Counted from the stretch's first letter, positions 31,821-44,294 are shown. The stretch: DNA of 55,465 bases from an uncultured Muribaculaceae bacterium (GCA_947175145.1 CAMWLY010000005.1:1-55465); one strand, 5' to 3'. Program-made: numbers and translations. Notes: a model not told the origin generated them from the sequence alone.

Positions 31821-33620
31821 TTATTTTACAAGGATCTTTTCAGCCTTACCATTGCGGACCATAATCAGAAGGCCTTTGGAAGCGGAATTCTGACGAACAC
31901 CCTGCATATTGTAGTATTCTGCAGCACCATCAGCGGCCTCGATTCCTGCAACACCGGTTGTGCTCTGCTTAATCACAAAGCTATTTTCCGCACCATTCAG
32001 AGGCACTTCTGCCGTTTCATCAAGATTGTTGCCATTGGTTGCAGTCACATTTACTGTGCCGAAATAACCGGTAGCAAAAGGAATTGCGAGAGTAGCCTTA
32101 CCTTCAGCATCAGTCTGCACTGCCTCTTCGCTGTCGGCAAGCTTCACTTCGGCACCCTCCACAGGAGTCTCGGTTGAGTCAAGCACAGTTACTTCGAGCG
32201 AGATAGCCGGAAGCGTAATCTCTACAGGATAATTGCTGTTGCCGCGACCCCAGCTGCCGGGCGCATTATAGTTGGGCTCATGAACAAACAGGCTCATTGC
32301 GGGGAAGGTAATCTTATTTTCATCAATAGAGCCACCTGCGAGACCTTGTGCCACTGCCTGAGCTTTTGTATATCGGAGAGCACCCTGCGCGCAGCCCATC
32401 ACGAGCACACCGTCGCCACCAAGATCAAGACCTGTTGAGCTGAAGGGCATAGCAATCCACTCCAGATCTGTAGTGTCAAGCATCACGTGGTTGTTTACTT
32501 CAGATGCATACATGCCTTTCACACACTCATTGTAGGGTGAAACAAGACGGTAGAGAGATGGGTTTGCATCGTTGGCCTCGACAATCACATTCTGACTGTG
32601 AGAGAAGTTATTATAGTACTGAGAGAAAACACCGTCGTTATAAAGTGTCTGACCTACAGGAGTCCAACCCTCACCATCAAGAATTACGATAAGAGTCACC
32701 TCTTTGCTCTTCTTCAGATTACCCTCGGCATCGAAAGCTCCGAAAATTGCAGTCGCATGTCCGCTCTCGGTCATAACAGACCCTTTGTAATTGCTATTTA
32801 CAGGGTCTATCACTGCAGAGGAACCGGTAACTTCGGGACATGTGGCAAGAGCTGCAGCTACACCATTAGCAGTAGCCGCCATCGGATCTGGCCATACAAG
32901 CACGCGAACCTTGTCGATATCCGCCCCTTTGGTCACATCTATTGTGAACTTGTTGTCGGCTGATACATGATTCACAGCTTTAACCTCAAGCTTGTAATCT
33001 CCCTCGGGCACGGTCAGCACCGGGTCAAGACATACCAACAGAACACCCGTAATACTACCGCTCTGAACCCTACAGAAACTCAAACCCTGATTCTCGGGGA
33101 AGGTATATGACTTGGTCTCGGGATTATATGTTGCCTGGATGCTCGTGAGCACACTCAGGCCTTCTTCGCTGTTGTAGGAAACAGGAACCTGATAAAGCTT
33201 GGTAGTGGTATTAAAACTTGCCAAACTGGCTTGTTTGAATGTCAGATTACCTGTCTCCTCATCATATGCGTTTATCCAGAAGTCTATTTGTCCGCTATAT
33301 GAAGCTTCAGGAAGTTTCAGGTTGTTGTAGCCATCGCTGTCTACATAAATTTCTGCCTCACCGGAAACCTGAGCCAGATTGGCATTGGTGTATGTGGCTT
33401 CGTATGTGCCGAGCACACTCTCCAACGCTACGCTCTTGGCCGGAGACTTACGAATATCACCTGCACCTTTTACCAATGCTTCGGGCGATACGGTCAGGCC
33501 GCTAACCGGCATATACTTTTGAGCCTTGGAACTATCGACAGATGTCAACATGGGTGTAATAGCCGAAGCGGGCATTACAGCAAGAAGAGCCGCCGAAACG
33601 GCAAAGTAAAGTTTCTTCAT
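31821..33620 (-). CDS. Large secreted protein with Ig-like domain and sorting tail
   Basis: 599 residues from the ATG at 33620, with a signal peptide (about 1-21). The main part (about 30-460) is beta-rich and of unknown function. At about 475-555 an Ig-like/carboxypeptidase-regulatory-like repeat is seen (LEVTVLDSTETPVEGAEVKL, TDAEGKATLAIPF). The last ~35 residues (AEYYNMQGVRQN, KGLLIMVRNGKAEKILVK) match the short C-terminal tail found on many secreted Bacteroidales proteins, suggesting type IX-like export. It is a single-gene unit with its own promoter and terminator. Confidence 0.82.
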   Translation of the reverse strand: MKKLYFAVSAALLAVMPASAITPMLTSVDSSKAQKYMPVSGLTVSPEALVKGAGDIRKSPAKSVALESVLGTYEATYTNANLAQVSGEAEIYVDSDGYNNLKLPEASYSGQIDFWINAYDEETGNLTFKQASLASFNTTTKLYQVPVSYNSEEGLSVLTSIQATYNPETKSYTFPENQGLSFCRVQSGSITGVLLVCLDPVLTVPEGDYKLEVKAVNHVSADNKFTIDVTKGADIDKVRVLVWPDPMAATANGVAAALATCPEVTGSSAVIDPVNSNYKGSVMTESGHATAIFGAFDAEGNLKKSKEVTLIVILDGEGWTPVGQTLYNDGVFSQYYNNFSHSQNVIVEANDANPSLYRLVSPYNECVKGMYASEVNNHVMLDTTDLEWIAMPFSSTGLDLGGDGVLVMGCAQGALRYTKAQAVAQGLAGGSIDENKITFPAMSLFVHEPNYNAPGSWGRGNSNYPVEITLPAISLEVTVLDSTETPVEGAEVKLADSEEAVQTDAEGKATLAIPFATGYFGTVNVTATNGNNLDETAEVPLNGAENSFVIKQSTTGVAGIEAADGAAEYYNMQGVRQNSASKGLLIMVRNGKAEKILVK

Positions 33621-33703
33621 TTGCAAACTTGTTAGGTTAATTTATTATTATTTATTCGCTTTTGTTTAAAGGATTAAAATGTCAGCAAAACCTTATAATG
33701 CCA

Positions 33704-33736
33704 CAAATATAGTTATCACCACCGCAATTTTGCAAA
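33704..33736 (-). promoter_or_regulatory. Promoter of the large secreted protein gene
   Basis: On the minus strand TTTG (33733-33736), 21 bases, then TATATTTG (33704-33711). The leader is about 75 bases. Both boxes match the Bacteroidota consensus. Confidence 0.75.
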
Positions 33737-33980
33737 TTTTTGCTCGAAATTTTCTAAACTTTCTTTATTATTTACACATTATCTAATAAATATACACAAA
33801 ACAGAAACTTCTATTTAACAATTGCATCGTTCCGCAACTTATTGTTTTTCTGTATTTTAAAACCCAAAGGCCGAATTTTTATCAAAATTTCTGAATTTTG
33901 AAAATTTAAGTTCAAAGTAACTATATTTATATACTATTATTACACTTTTTTGTCTCATACGGCTCGCCCCGCAGTGACAC

Positions 33981-34011
33981 TTTGCAAATAGCGGGATTAT
34001 TGTTAACTTTG
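33981..34011 (+). promoter_or_regulatory. Promoter of pyrG
   Basis: TTTG (33981-33984), exactly 19 bases, then TAACTTTG (34004-34011). Transcription should start near 34017, leaving a leader of about 24 bases before the GTG start. Confidence 0.8.
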
Positions 34012-34028
34012 CGTGCGTAATTTTTTAA

Positions 34029-35654
<1,626 letters not shown>

Positions 35655-35737
35655 GCTCCGACAAGTAGCGTTAAATAGATTGCAAGCTATTATGCGCTTG
35701 CAAACCAACTGATAAACCTCAAACCCGACAATAACAA

Positions 35738-37834
35738 ATGGACAAGAACACCCTTAAGGGTCTGGTGCTGATGATGGCTGTGTTTGCCCTCTGGATGTGG
35801 CTGACTCCCAAGCAGAAGACAGACGCTGACAATGCTCCCTCACCCGAGGCTGTGACCGAAACTCCTGTTGCCACAGGATTCGATGCGCTTACCGACACCG
35901 AGCGCTCATGGTTGATTCAGAATATTCAGACCAATGGAACTGTTTCGACAGGCAGCGACTCAATCCGCACATATACGCTCAATGCCGACGGCATGAACCT
36001 GACGCTTCGCGGTGACTCTCTTTATGGCACCGTAACAGTCTCGGGTCGCCAACTCAACTGGGCCGATGTGGCAGCAGCCGACCCCGCGCGCATCACAATC
36101 TCCGAGCAGCGCGAGGCTATCGATGCTGTGCGCAAGGCATCGGCCAACTTAGGCAAATATGGTCGCTTCGCATCTTTCCTCTCGGGGAACCCCCAAGAGG
36201 TGACTCTCGAAAATGATGTGCTCTCACTTAAACTTAATTCCAAATCCGGCTCGATAACCCGCGCCGAACTTAAGGATTACGACACCGAATATTCTTCCGA
36301 CGAGACTAAGAGCACCAAGCAGAAAGTGGTGATTTTCGAGGGTGACAAAAACACCTTCAATTTCTCACTACCTCTGCCACAGCCGATCGAAACAGCCGAA
36401 TTATATTTCACTCCACGCCAACTCAACGATTCAACAATCCGCATGGCTCTCGAACTCGCCCCCGATTGCTACTGGGGTATCGAGTACACTCTCCCCAAAG
36501 GGAAGTCTTATCTGGTAGGCATGAAGATTGTTCAGAAAAACATGGCTTCGGTCGTGCAATCCAACAACCGCAACCTCGGCTTCAACTGGACGCAGCAACT
36601 TCACCGCCAGGAGAAAGGGCGCATGTTTGAGGAGCGCAACTCCGGAATCTATTATAAGTTTGCCGGCGGCGCTGTGGAGAATCTTAATGAGAATAAAGAT
36701 GACTCCGAGGAGCGCCAGGCTAAAATCCGCTGGATCGGTTATAAGAACCAGTTCTTCTCAACGGTAATGATTGCCGACAGACCCTTCAACACCGCTGATT
36801 TCAAATCGACTGTACTTAAAAACTCCGACTATCTTAAGAGCTTCGAAAGTCAGGCCATCAGCAATGATTATGACTGGAACTCGGCCAACCCGGTCAGCTT
36901 CTCACTCTATATCGGTCCGAACCTCTATCCGCTTCTCGCTGATATTGAAGATCATATTGTGCCTGATGAGGATCTGAATCTGACCCGCCTTGTGCCGCTT
37001 GGCTGGACTCTCTTCCGCTGGATCAACACCTGGATTGTAATTCCGGTATTTACATTCCTCGGCAAGTGGATTTCAAATTATGGTATCATAATTCTGCTTC
37101 TTACTATATTTATCAAGCTGATACTCTTCCCTCTGACCTACAAGTCATATCGCAGTCAGGCGGTGATGCGTGTGCTTGCCCCCGATATCAAGGCTATCAA
37201 TGATAAGTATCCCGGCAATGAAAACGCCATGATTCGCCAGCAGAAGACCATGGCTCTTTACTCACAGGCCGGAGCAAGCCCGATGTCAGGCTGCCTGCCT
37301 ATGCTTCTTCAGATGCCGGTGCTGATTGCGATGTTTGCCTTCTTCCCGTCATGCATAGAACTCCGCGGTGAGTCTTTCCTCTGGGCCCACGACCTGTCGG
37401 CTCCCGATGCAATCATATCATGGAGTGGGAATATACCCCTTATCACCAAATATTTCGGCAACCACATCTCGCTCTTCTGTCTGCTGATGACCGCCACCAA
37501 TATAATCTACACTTACATCAACACCCAAAACCAGGCTAACACAATGCCGGGCATGAAGTGGATGATGTATCTGATGCCGGTGATGTTTATGGTATTCTTC
37601 AACAACTATGCTGCCGGTCTGAGCTACTATTATTTCCTCTCTCTGCTGATAACCATCATGCAGACTTACGCTTTCCGCTTTGTAATCAAAGATGAAGACG
37701 TTCGCGCCAAGATGAAGGAAAATGCCAAGAAACCCCGCAAGAAATCAGGTTTCATGGCGCGTCTCGAAGAGATGCAGAAGCAGCAGCAGGCCATGCTCCG
37801 CGAGCAGCAGAAGCAGCAGGGGAAGCGCCGCTAA
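35738..37834 (+). CDS. yidC: Membrane protein insertase YidC
   Basis: A 698-residue inner-membrane insertase acting alone or with SecYEG. It has an N-terminal signal-anchor (about 5-24), a periplasmic P1 beta domain (about 60-420), and the conserved insertase core of five helices (about 440-650: WINTWIVIPVFTFLGKW, GCLPMLLQMPVLIAMFAFFP, LSYYYFLSLLITIMQTY). A Lys/Gln-rich cytosolic tail suits ribosome binding. It is somewhat longer than proteobacterial YidC, as is normal in this phylum. Probably in one unit with pyrG. Confidence 0.96.
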   Translation: MDKNTLKGLVLMMAVFALWMWLTPKQKTDADNAPSPEAVTETPVATGFDALTDTERSWLIQNIQTNGTVSTGSDSIRTYTLNADGMNLTLRGDSLYGTVTVSGRQLNWADVAAADPARITISEQREAIDAVRKASANLGKYGRFASFLSGNPQEVTLENDVLSLKLNSKSGSITRAELKDYDTEYSSDETKSTKQKVVIFEGDKNTFNFSLPLPQPIETAELYFTPRQLNDSTIRMALELAPDCYWGIEYTLPKGKSYLVGMKIVQKNMASVVQSNNRNLGFNWTQQLHRQEKGRMFEERNSGIYYKFAGGAVENLNENKDDSEERQAKIRWIGYKNQFFSTVMIADRPFNTADFKSTVLKNSDYLKSFESQAISNDYDWNSANPVSFSLYIGPNLYPLLADIEDHIVPDEDLNLTRLVPLGWTLFRWINTWIVIPVFTFLGKWISNYGIIILLLTIFIKLILFPLTYKSYRSQAVMRVLAPDIKAINDKYPGNENAMIRQQKTMALYSQAGASPMSGCLPMLLQMPVLIAMFAFFPSCIELRGESFLWAHDLSAPDAIISWSGNIPLITKYFGNHISLFCLLMTATNIIYTYINTQNQANTMPGMKWMMYLMPVMFMVFFNNYAAGLSYYYFLSLLITIMQTYAFRFVIKDEDVRAKMKENAKKPRKKSGFMARLEEMQKQQQAMLREQQKQQGKRR

Positions 37835-37858
37835 CCGATAATCTCAAATTAAGCAATC

Positions 37859-38677
37859 ATGAGGCTGCGGGCTATACGGATAATGCTTGCCTCGCTCTTT
37901 TTCGTAGCGTCGGTAATATGCATTTTGCTCGGACCGCAGGTGCACCCTCTGGCTAAGGTAAGCCAAAAAGTGCAGATTACACTCTCGATTGCCTCAGTTA
38001 CTCTGGGAGCCACACTCGTGTGGCTCCTGCTTACATTTCTGCTGGGACGTGTGTACTGCGCTACCGTATGCCCGGTGGGAACATTTTCCGACATATTTCT
38101 GCGGATTCGCCGCCGGATTCCGAAGCTTAACAAACCTTTCGCCTACCGCCCGGCTTCCCGACTCTCACCCTATCTGCTATGGGTTTATCTGCTTTGCATA
38201 ATCCTCGGCATATCTTTTATGGTCTGGATTTTGGAACCCTGGCAGATTATGCGCGATATGCTGGCTGCTACCAAACCTTCGATTCTCGATTCAACCTGGG
38301 GTCTGACGGGAGTCGGCGTAACAGCCGGGATAATTGTCGGCATTCTTACAGCCTTGCTGATAGCGATCAGCTCGATACTGTGGGGCAGAGCTTTCTGCAC
38401 AAGATGGTGCCCGGTCGGCACTCTGCTCGGACTGGTGCAGGAGTATTCGCTGATGCATATCGAATTTAACCCTGACAAATGCACCTCATGCGGACTGTGC
38501 GAGGAGCGCTGCCGCGCGCAAGCTATCAAGATCACCGGGCGATACATTGACTCCCGACGATGTGTGCGATGCTTCGATTGTGTGGCCGAATGTCCGGAAG
38601 ATGCCCTGCACTACCAACTAAACAGAAATACACCGCTCACTCCGCTGATGCGTAAAACCAAACGAACTCCATCATGA
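37859..38677 (+). CDS. NapH-like 4Fe-4S polyferredoxin membrane protein
   Basis: 272 residues, inner membrane. About four helices carry two CX3CP motifs on the cytosolic side (YCATVCPVG near residue 63; FCTRWCPVG near 182). They are followed by a C-terminal soluble domain with two 4Fe-4S clusters ([12 protein letters not shown] and [16 protein letters not shown]). This matches the NapH/CcoG/RdxA-like electron-transfer group; the redox partner is unknown and no reductase gene is nearby. The last codons overlap thyA by four bases (ATGA), an odd pairing that may only reflect compact packing. Confidence 0.87.
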   Translation: MRLRAIRIMLASLFFVASVICILLGPQVHPLAKVSQKVQITLSIASVTLGATLVWLLLTFLLGRVYCATVCPVGTFSDIFLRIRRRIPKLNKPFAYRPASRLSPYLLWVYLLCIILGISFMVWILEPWQIMRDMLAATKPSILDSTWGLTGVGVTAGIIVGILTALLIAISSILWGRAFCTRWCPVGTLLGLVQEYSLMHIEFNPDKCTSCGLCEERCRAQAIKITGRYIDSRRCVRCFDCVAECPEDALHYQLNRNTPLTPLMRKTKRTPS

Positions 38678-39468
38678 AACAATATACCGACCTGCTTCGC
38701 CGCATCTTAGCCGAAGGTGTGAAAAAACATGACCGCACCGGCACCGGCACAATCTCCATATTCGGAGCCCAGATGAGATTCGATTTATCCAAGGGCTTCC
38801 CTCTGGTCACTACCAAAAAGGTGCACCTGAAGAGCATAATTCATGAACTGCTCTGGTTTCTGGCCGGCGATACCAATGTGAAATACCTGCAGGAGCATGG
38901 TGTGAGAATCTGGAACGAATGGGCTGACCCCGATGGAAATCTCGGCCATATCTATGGTTATCAGTGGCGCTCATGGCCCGATTATAAAGGAGGTTCCATA
39001 GACCAGATAACCCGCGCGGTGAAGGATATCAAACACAATCCCGATTCCCGCAGAATAATTGTCAGCGCCTGGAATGTGGCCGACCTCGACAATATGAACC
39101 TACCGCCTTGCCACACCTTCTTCCAGTTCTATGTGGCCAACGGCAAATTATCTTGCCAGCTATATCAGCGCAGCGCCGACTGCTTTCTCGGGGTGCCCTT
39201 CAATATAGCGAGTTATGCTCTGCTGACCATGATGATGGCGCAGGTCACAGGCTTGGAACCGGGTGAGTTTATTCACACACTCGGCGATACACACATTTAC
39301 CTGAACCATCTCGACCAGGTTCATGAACAGTTATCGCGCGAGGAGAGAGCTCTCCCGGTCATGAAAATCAATCCGAATGTGAAGTCCATCTTCGATTTCA
39401 AGTATGATGATTTCACGCTTGAGGGTTATGATCCCCACCCTGCCATCAAAGGGGTAGTATCTGTGTAA
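38674..39468 (+). CDS. thyA: Thymidylate synthase
   Basis: 264 residues, cytosolic. It converts dUMP to dTMP using methylene-tetrahydrofolate. [10 protein letters not shown] places the catalytic Cys at residue 146, as in the E. coli enzyme of the same length, followed by [23 protein letters not shown] and the [10 protein letters not shown] substrate loop. Dihydrofolate reductase, a frequent neighbour, is absent. A strong terminator follows 50 bases after the stop. Confidence 0.97.
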   Translation: MKQYTDLLRRILAEGVKKHDRTGTGTISIFGAQMRFDLSKGFPLVTTKKVHLKSIIHELLWFLAGDTNVKYLQEHGVRIWNEWADPDGNLGHIYGYQWRSWPDYKGGSIDQITRAVKDIKHNPDSRRIIVSAWNVADLDNMNLPPCHTFFQFYVANGKLSCQLYQRSADCFLGVPFNIASYALLTMMMAQVTGLEPGEFIHTLGDTHIYLNHLDQVHEQLSREERALPVMKINPNVKSIFDFKYDDFTLEGYDPHPAIKGVVSV

Positions 39469-39518
39469 CTCCGATAGTTCCGTTTATAGCTCCAATTAAA
39501 ATATTTCAACTTAAAATA

Positions 39519-39550
39519 AGTACCTCAATTCTTGGGGTACTGTTTTTTTT
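39519..39550 (+). terminator. Rho-independent terminator of thyA
   Basis: AGTACCTC, a seven-base loop and GGGGTACT form an 8-bp stem with one G-U pair, followed by G and eight T residues. It is the best terminator in the window. The rest of the gap to the RNase R gene is AT-rich, with a small GCCGG/CCGGC hairpin at 39711-39730. Confidence 0.9.
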
Positions 39551-39741
39551 GGCCTGGTTTTTGCTTTTACCCAACTAATTTTAACCCGATTTAGGCAAAA
39601 ACACCATAATCAGCGTTATATTGATATAGGAACTTCCTTCTTATGTGAATAAGAGGGAACTGCCACAGTGTATTTAATCAAGTAAATTCAGTATATAACC
39701 CCATAAGTGCGCCGGCACTCTGAAACCGGCTTTTAATCAAG

Positions 39742-41991
39742 ATGAAGAAAGATAATAACCGCAAGAGCGGAGGCAAGCGCATGCGCAAGCAGGATCTGCT
39801 CAACAATATAGTATCTTTCCTGCAATCGCAGGCGAGACAAAGTTTTAACTACAAACAGATAGCATTCGGCATCGGAGTCGAGAATCCGGCACAGCGCCTT
39901 GATGTGCTCAATGCGCTCGATGAACTCGTGGCCGCCGATGATATACTCGAGGTCGATTTGGGCAAGTATAAAGCCAAGTCCAACCGTGGCGCGGAAAATA
40001 TCGGCACATTTGTGCGTCGCAGCAACGGCAAGAACGCTGTGATTATTGATGATGAGATGATTATGGTCGCCGAGCGCAATTCAATGCATGCCCTCAACGG
40101 CGACAAAGTCCGCGTGATGGTTTCGGCCGCACGCCGCGGTCAGGATCCTGAAGCCCGCGTGATTGAAATTGTCGAAGCAAATGAGCAGCAGTTTGTCGGC
40201 ACCGTGAAAATCGACAACAATGTGGCGGCGCTCGTGACCGATTCCAAATTCCTGGCAGCTGATATTATCCTGAACCGCAAGCAGCTCCGCGGAGCAAAAG
40301 ATGGAGATAAGGCAGTGGCAAGAATTGTGCAGTGGCGCGACGATGAGATGAATCCCCGCGGCGAGCTGATTGATATTCTCGGCCGTAAAGGTGAGAATAA
40401 TGCCGAGATGCATGCCATACTTGCGGAATACGGTCTCCCCTATCGCTATCCGGAGAAAGTGGAGAAAGCCGCCGAGAAAATCACCGCCGGCATCACTCCC
40501 GAGGAGGTGGCAAAACGTGAGGACTTCCGCGGTGTCACCACTTTTACCATAGACCCGCGCGATGCCAAGGACTTCGACGACGCTCTCTCAGTGCGCCAGC
40601 TCGCCAACGGCAACTGGGAAGTCGGTGTGCATATAGCCGATGTGACCCACTATGTCACACCGGGCTCCATAATCGATAAGGAAGCACGCCAGCGCGCCAC
40701 AAGCGTATACCTGGTGGACCGCACCATACCGATGCTCCCCGAGAGATTGTCTAACGGCATCTGCTCGCTCCGCCCTAACGAGGAGAAACTGACATTTTCC
40801 GCCATATTCGAACTCGATGATAAGGCTAATGTGATTAACTCGCGCATCGGAAGAACTGTCATAAAATCCGACCGAAGATTCACCTACGAGGAAGCTCAGG
40901 AGATTATCGAGAAGGGAGAGGGTGATTACGCACGCGAACTTCAGGTGCTCAATAACCTCGCCAAGGAACTGCGCCATCGCAGGTATCAGCAGGGCGCCCT
41001 GGAGTTTGACCGTGCGGAAGTGCGCTTCGAAATCGATGAAAACGGCAAACCGGTAAGCGTATATTTCAAGGAATCAAAAGATGCCAATAAGCTTATCGAG
41101 GAGTTTATGCTTCTTGCGAATCTCTCGGTTGCAGAATCCATCGGCAAGGTCTCCAAGACCAATAAGAAGCCGAAGACATTCGTGTATCGTGTGCATGACA
41201 ACCCCGATCCTGAAAAAATCGGCAATCTGTCGGTTATCGCTTCACGCTTCGGCTATCGGCTGAACACAGAGGGAAGCGCCAAAGACATCAATAAATCGGT
41301 CAATAGACTGCTGCGCGATGTCAAAGGTAAAGGAGAGGAGAATATGCTCTCTATCCTGGCGATACGCTCCATGGCCAAAGCCACATATACCACCGACAAT
41401 ATCGGTCACTATGGTCTGGCTATGCCATTCTATACGCACTTCACATCACCTATCCGCCGCTATCCGGATATGCTTGTGCACCGCCTGCTGGCTAAATATG
41501 CCGCAGGAGCCCGCAGCGCTGACAAGGTAAAACTTGAAGATGAGTGTAAGCATGATTCCGAGATGGAACAGCTCGCTTCGAATGCCGAGAGAGCCTCGAT
41601 AAGATACAAGCAGGTCGAATTCATGAAAGACAGACTCGGTGAAATCTATGATGGAGTAATCTCCGGTGTCACCGAGTGGGGCTTCTATGTGGAGCTGACC
41701 GACTCGATGTGCGAAGGGCTTGTGCCGGTGCGCGACCTTGCCGATGACTACTACGATTTCGATGATAAGAATTACTGCCTGATAGGCCGCAATCATGGTA
41801 ATCGATATACTCTCGGCGACAGGGTGCGTGTGCAGGTGGCGCGTGCCGACCTGGAGCGTAAGCAACTCGACTTCGCACTCATAGATGACAAGGGAAATCC
41901 CAACAAACCGCTAGAGCAGCGCAAACCCGGCAAACGCCACGAGCGTGATAACCGGCGCAACAAACGCCGCACGCACACCAAGAGCCATTAA
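39742..41991 (+). CDS. rnr: Ribonuclease R
   Basis: A 749-residue 3'-5' exoribonuclease of the RNB family degrading structured RNA, including rRNA fragments and mRNA. A basic N-terminus and a winged-helix-like region (about 10-75) are followed by cold-shock domains, the RNB catalytic domain with TIDPRDAKDFDDALS (metal-binding Asp cluster, about 271-285), a late HFTSPIRRYPDMLVHRLL motif, and an S1 domain (about 630-715). A Lys/Arg-rich tail ends the protein. The following glycosidase gene starts 14 bases later. Confidence 0.95.
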   Translation: MKKDNNRKSGGKRMRKQDLLNNIVSFLQSQARQSFNYKQIAFGIGVENPAQRLDVLNALDELVAADDILEVDLGKYKAKSNRGAENIGTFVRRSNGKNAVIIDDEMIMVAERNSMHALNGDKVRVMVSAARRGQDPEARVIEIVEANEQQFVGTVKIDNNVAALVTDSKFLAADIILNRKQLRGAKDGDKAVARIVQWRDDEMNPRGELIDILGRKGENNAEMHAILAEYGLPYRYPEKVEKAAEKITAGITPEEVAKREDFRGVTTFTIDPRDAKDFDDALSVRQLANGNWEVGVHIADVTHYVTPGSIIDKEARQRATSVYLVDRTIPMLPERLSNGICSLRPNEEKLTFSAIFELDDKANVINSRIGRTVIKSDRRFTYEEAQEIIEKGEGDYARELQVLNNLAKELRHRRYQQGALEFDRAEVRFEIDENGKPVSVYFKESKDANKLIEEFMLLANLSVAESIGKVSKTNKKPKTFVYRVHDNPDPEKIGNLSVIASRFGYRLNTEGSAKDINKSVNRLLRDVKGKGEENMLSILAIRSMAKATYTTDNIGHYGLAMPFYTHFTSPIRRYPDMLVHRLLAKYAAGARSADKVKLEDECKHDSEMEQLASNAERASIRYKQVEFMKDRLGEIYDGVISGVTEWGFYVELTDSMCEGLVPVRDLADDYYDFDDKNYCLIGRNHGNRYTLGDRVRVQVARADLERKQLDFALIDDKGNPNKPLEQRKPGKRHERDNRRNKRRTHTKSH

Positions 41992-42005
41992 CCTAAATTT
42001 CTGAT

Positions 42006-44294
42006 ATGACGACTCACCATCAATTTCTGGCCGCGGCTGCTTTGGCTTCCGCGGCTCTTCTCCCCGGCATTGCCTCTGCCGCTACCGACAATAGGAATGC
42101 GATAGTTGAAACTTCCGCCTACTCCTGGGTCGGCGACACTATTTATCAGGGACCTTTCAAGGCTTGGGCGGAGGGCTCCGACAAGATCGTTTCCAATTAT
42201 CATGGACGCCCCGGATATTTTATGCCCGTGGAGCAGATCTGGACCCGAAAGAATGACCTATCGGCATACCCCGTCCTCAAAGGTGGTCAGACTTTGCATC
42301 AGGCTATCTACAACATGGGTCTCGATGAAATGGTCAATGCTGTGGAACCCGACACCACCCTACGCACCGGCAAGGAGTGGGCCGGCGTGTGGACCAGAGA
42401 TGTGTCTTACTCGATAATCCTCTCCATGGCGGCTCTGCAGCCTGAAGCTTCCATGATTTCACTCATGAAAAAGGTCAACCCTTCAGGTCAGATTATTCAG
42501 GATACCGGTTCGGGTGGTGCCTGGCCTATCTCGACCGACCGCATGATTTGGGTGCTCGCCGCATGGGAACTTTATAAAGTGACCGGCGACAATAACTGGC
42601 TGCGCACCGTATATCCGATAGCCTGCAGAAGCATCGCTAAAGATGATGCCACAATCCGCTCCGAGCAGGGACTGGTCAAGGGTGAAACTTCCTTTATAGA
42701 CTGGCGCGAGCAGTCATATCCGAAGTGGATGCAGACCACCGACATTTCGCAGTCGGAAGCGATGGGTACCAATGTGCTCTATGCAGCGGCATTGCAGGCA
42801 GTCTCCGACATGGCTACCGCGCTCGGTAAAAAGAAAGAAGCCGCAGACTATGCCGAAGCCTCTCAATCTCTGGCACGCAAAATAGATGAGACATTCTATA
42901 TGCCCGACAAGGGGTATTATGGCATGTATACCTATGGTCGCGACAACAAGATTCTGAACCCGAGAGCCGAAACTCTCGGTGAAGCTCTCGCAATTCTCTA
43001 CGATATTGCCCCGGCTGAGCGTCAGAAAGAAATTTCCCAACACAATCCGACCACTCCTTTCGGCCCGGCAATTTTCTATCCTCAGATTGCCGATATGCCA
43101 AACTATCATAATAATGCTCTATGGCCCTTTGTGGCCGGCTACTGGACTTTGGCTCAGGCCAAAGCCGGCAATGAACAGGGCACCCTCGAGGGTATCGGTT
43201 CGATTTTCCGACCCGCGGCTCTCTTCGCTACCAATAAGGAAAATTTCAACCTCGACAACGGCGATTTCTATACCGAACTGAACTCGTCGAACATGCTCTG
43301 GTCGCTTTCGGCCAATCTGGCTGTGACTCAGCAGTTGCTGTTTGGCATTCATTTCGAAGCCGAAGGGTTGAGAATCAGCCCCTTTGTGCCTCAAACCATG
43401 GCAGCGGACCGCACTCTTGAGAATTTCCCTTATCGCAACGCCAAACTGAATATCTCGGTATCAGGTTTCGGTGATAAGGTGAAATCTCTGACACTAAACG
43501 GAAAAGCTCTTGACCCGAACAAGACAATCCCCGCCAAGATGCTTGCCAAAGGCGGTGACATCAAGGTGATTATGGATAATCAGCCTATCGCACCGATGCA
43601 GGTCAATCACCAGCCGAATCTGAAGGCGCCCCTCACTCCGCAAACATGGATAGAGCGCACACCCCAGGGTGATATGCTGACCTGGAACCCGATAGAATAT
43701 ATCGCAGGTTATAAGGTGCTTCGCAATGGCAAGGAGGTAACGCAAACCCTACAGACTTCATATCTGCTCACACAGCCCGGAGAATGGCAGGTTATCGGTG
43801 TGAGTGGCGACGGCACAGAAAGTTTCGCTTCCGAACCTCGATCGAACCGGACAGCGTATACCATCGAATTCCCCAATGAAACTGCTACCGCGAAATCTGC
43901 CGAAATATCATATCCGTCGGCGCTGATCGAGGGAATGAATGCCGGATTTGTAGAGACCGACACCCGCAGCAATCCTGTGAAACTCGATGTTACGATACCT
44001 GAAGATGGAGTATACAGTCTGCAAGTTAGATATGCCAACGGCAACGGCCCGGTGAATACCGAAAATAAGGCTGCAGTGCGCACACTTCTGATAGATGGAG
44101 TAAAAGCAGGCACACTGGTCATGCCTACCAGAGGTGTAGCCAACTGGAACGACTGGGGTCTCTCTAATGGTATCAAAGCAGACCTGAAGAAAGGCAATCA
44201 CACATTTGAAATTGTCTATCTGCCTGAAGATGAGAATATGAACATTGCGACAAATCATGCTCTTCTCGACAGAATAGTACTCACATTGCAATGA
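42006..44294 (+). CDS. Secreted six-hairpin glycoside hydrolase
   Basis: 762 residues with a signal peptide (about 1-25, ending IASA). The (alpha/alpha)6-barrel domain (about 75-480) has GKEWAGVWTRDVSYSIILSMAALQPE, with the WTRD motif of trehalase/GH63/amylo-1,6-glucosidase-like barrels, SGGAWPISTDRMIW, FIDWREQSYPKWMQ and NNALWPFVAGYWTLAQA. The C-terminal part (about 500-762) is beta-rich with a carbohydrate-binding-module-like segment. The exact family and substrate cannot be assigned by eye; an alpha-glucan or mannoside role is possible. It lies 14 bases behind the RNase R gene, probably packing rather than function. Confidence 0.85.
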   Translation: MTTHHQFLAAAALASAALLPGIASAATDNRNAIVETSAYSWVGDTIYQGPFKAWAEGSDKIVSNYHGRPGYFMPVEQIWTRKNDLSAYPVLKGGQTLHQAIYNMGLDEMVNAVEPDTTLRTGKEWAGVWTRDVSYSIILSMAALQPEASMISLMKKVNPSGQIIQDTGSGGAWPISTDRMIWVLAAWELYKVTGDNNWLRTVYPIACRSIAKDDATIRSEQGLVKGETSFIDWREQSYPKWMQTTDISQSEAMGTNVLYAAALQAVSDMATALGKKKEAADYAEASQSLARKIDETFYMPDKGYYGMYTYGRDNKILNPRAETLGEALAILYDIAPAERQKEISQHNPTTPFGPAIFYPQIADMPNYHNNALWPFVAGYWTLAQAKAGNEQGTLEGIGSIFRPAALFATNKENFNLDNGDFYTELNSSNMLWSLSANLAVTQQLLFGIHFEAEGLRISPFVPQTMAADRTLENFPYRNAKLNISVSGFGDKVKSLTLNGKALDPNKTIPAKMLAKGGDIKVIMDNQPIAPMQVNHQPNLKAPLTPQTWIERTPQGDMLTWNPIEYIAGYKVLRNGKEVTQTLQTSYLLTQPGEWQVIGVSGDGTESFASEPRSNRTAYTIEFPNETATAKSAEISYPSALIEGMNAGFVETDTRSNPVKLDVTIPEDGVYSLQVRYANGNGPVNTENKAAVRTLLIDGVKAGTLVMPTRGVANWNDWGLSNGIKADLKKGNHTFEIVYLPEDENMNIATNHALLDRIVLTLQ

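Noticed and set aside
35680-35703. Hairpin TTGCAAGC/GCTTGCAA between pyrG and yidC as a terminator
   Set aside because: The stem is good but there is no T-run, and the two genes are normally linked; probably an mRNA structure only.
39711-39734. GCCGG/CCGGC hairpin with TTTT directly before the RNase R gene as an attenuator
   Set aside because: The five-base stem is too weak and no leader peptide is seen.
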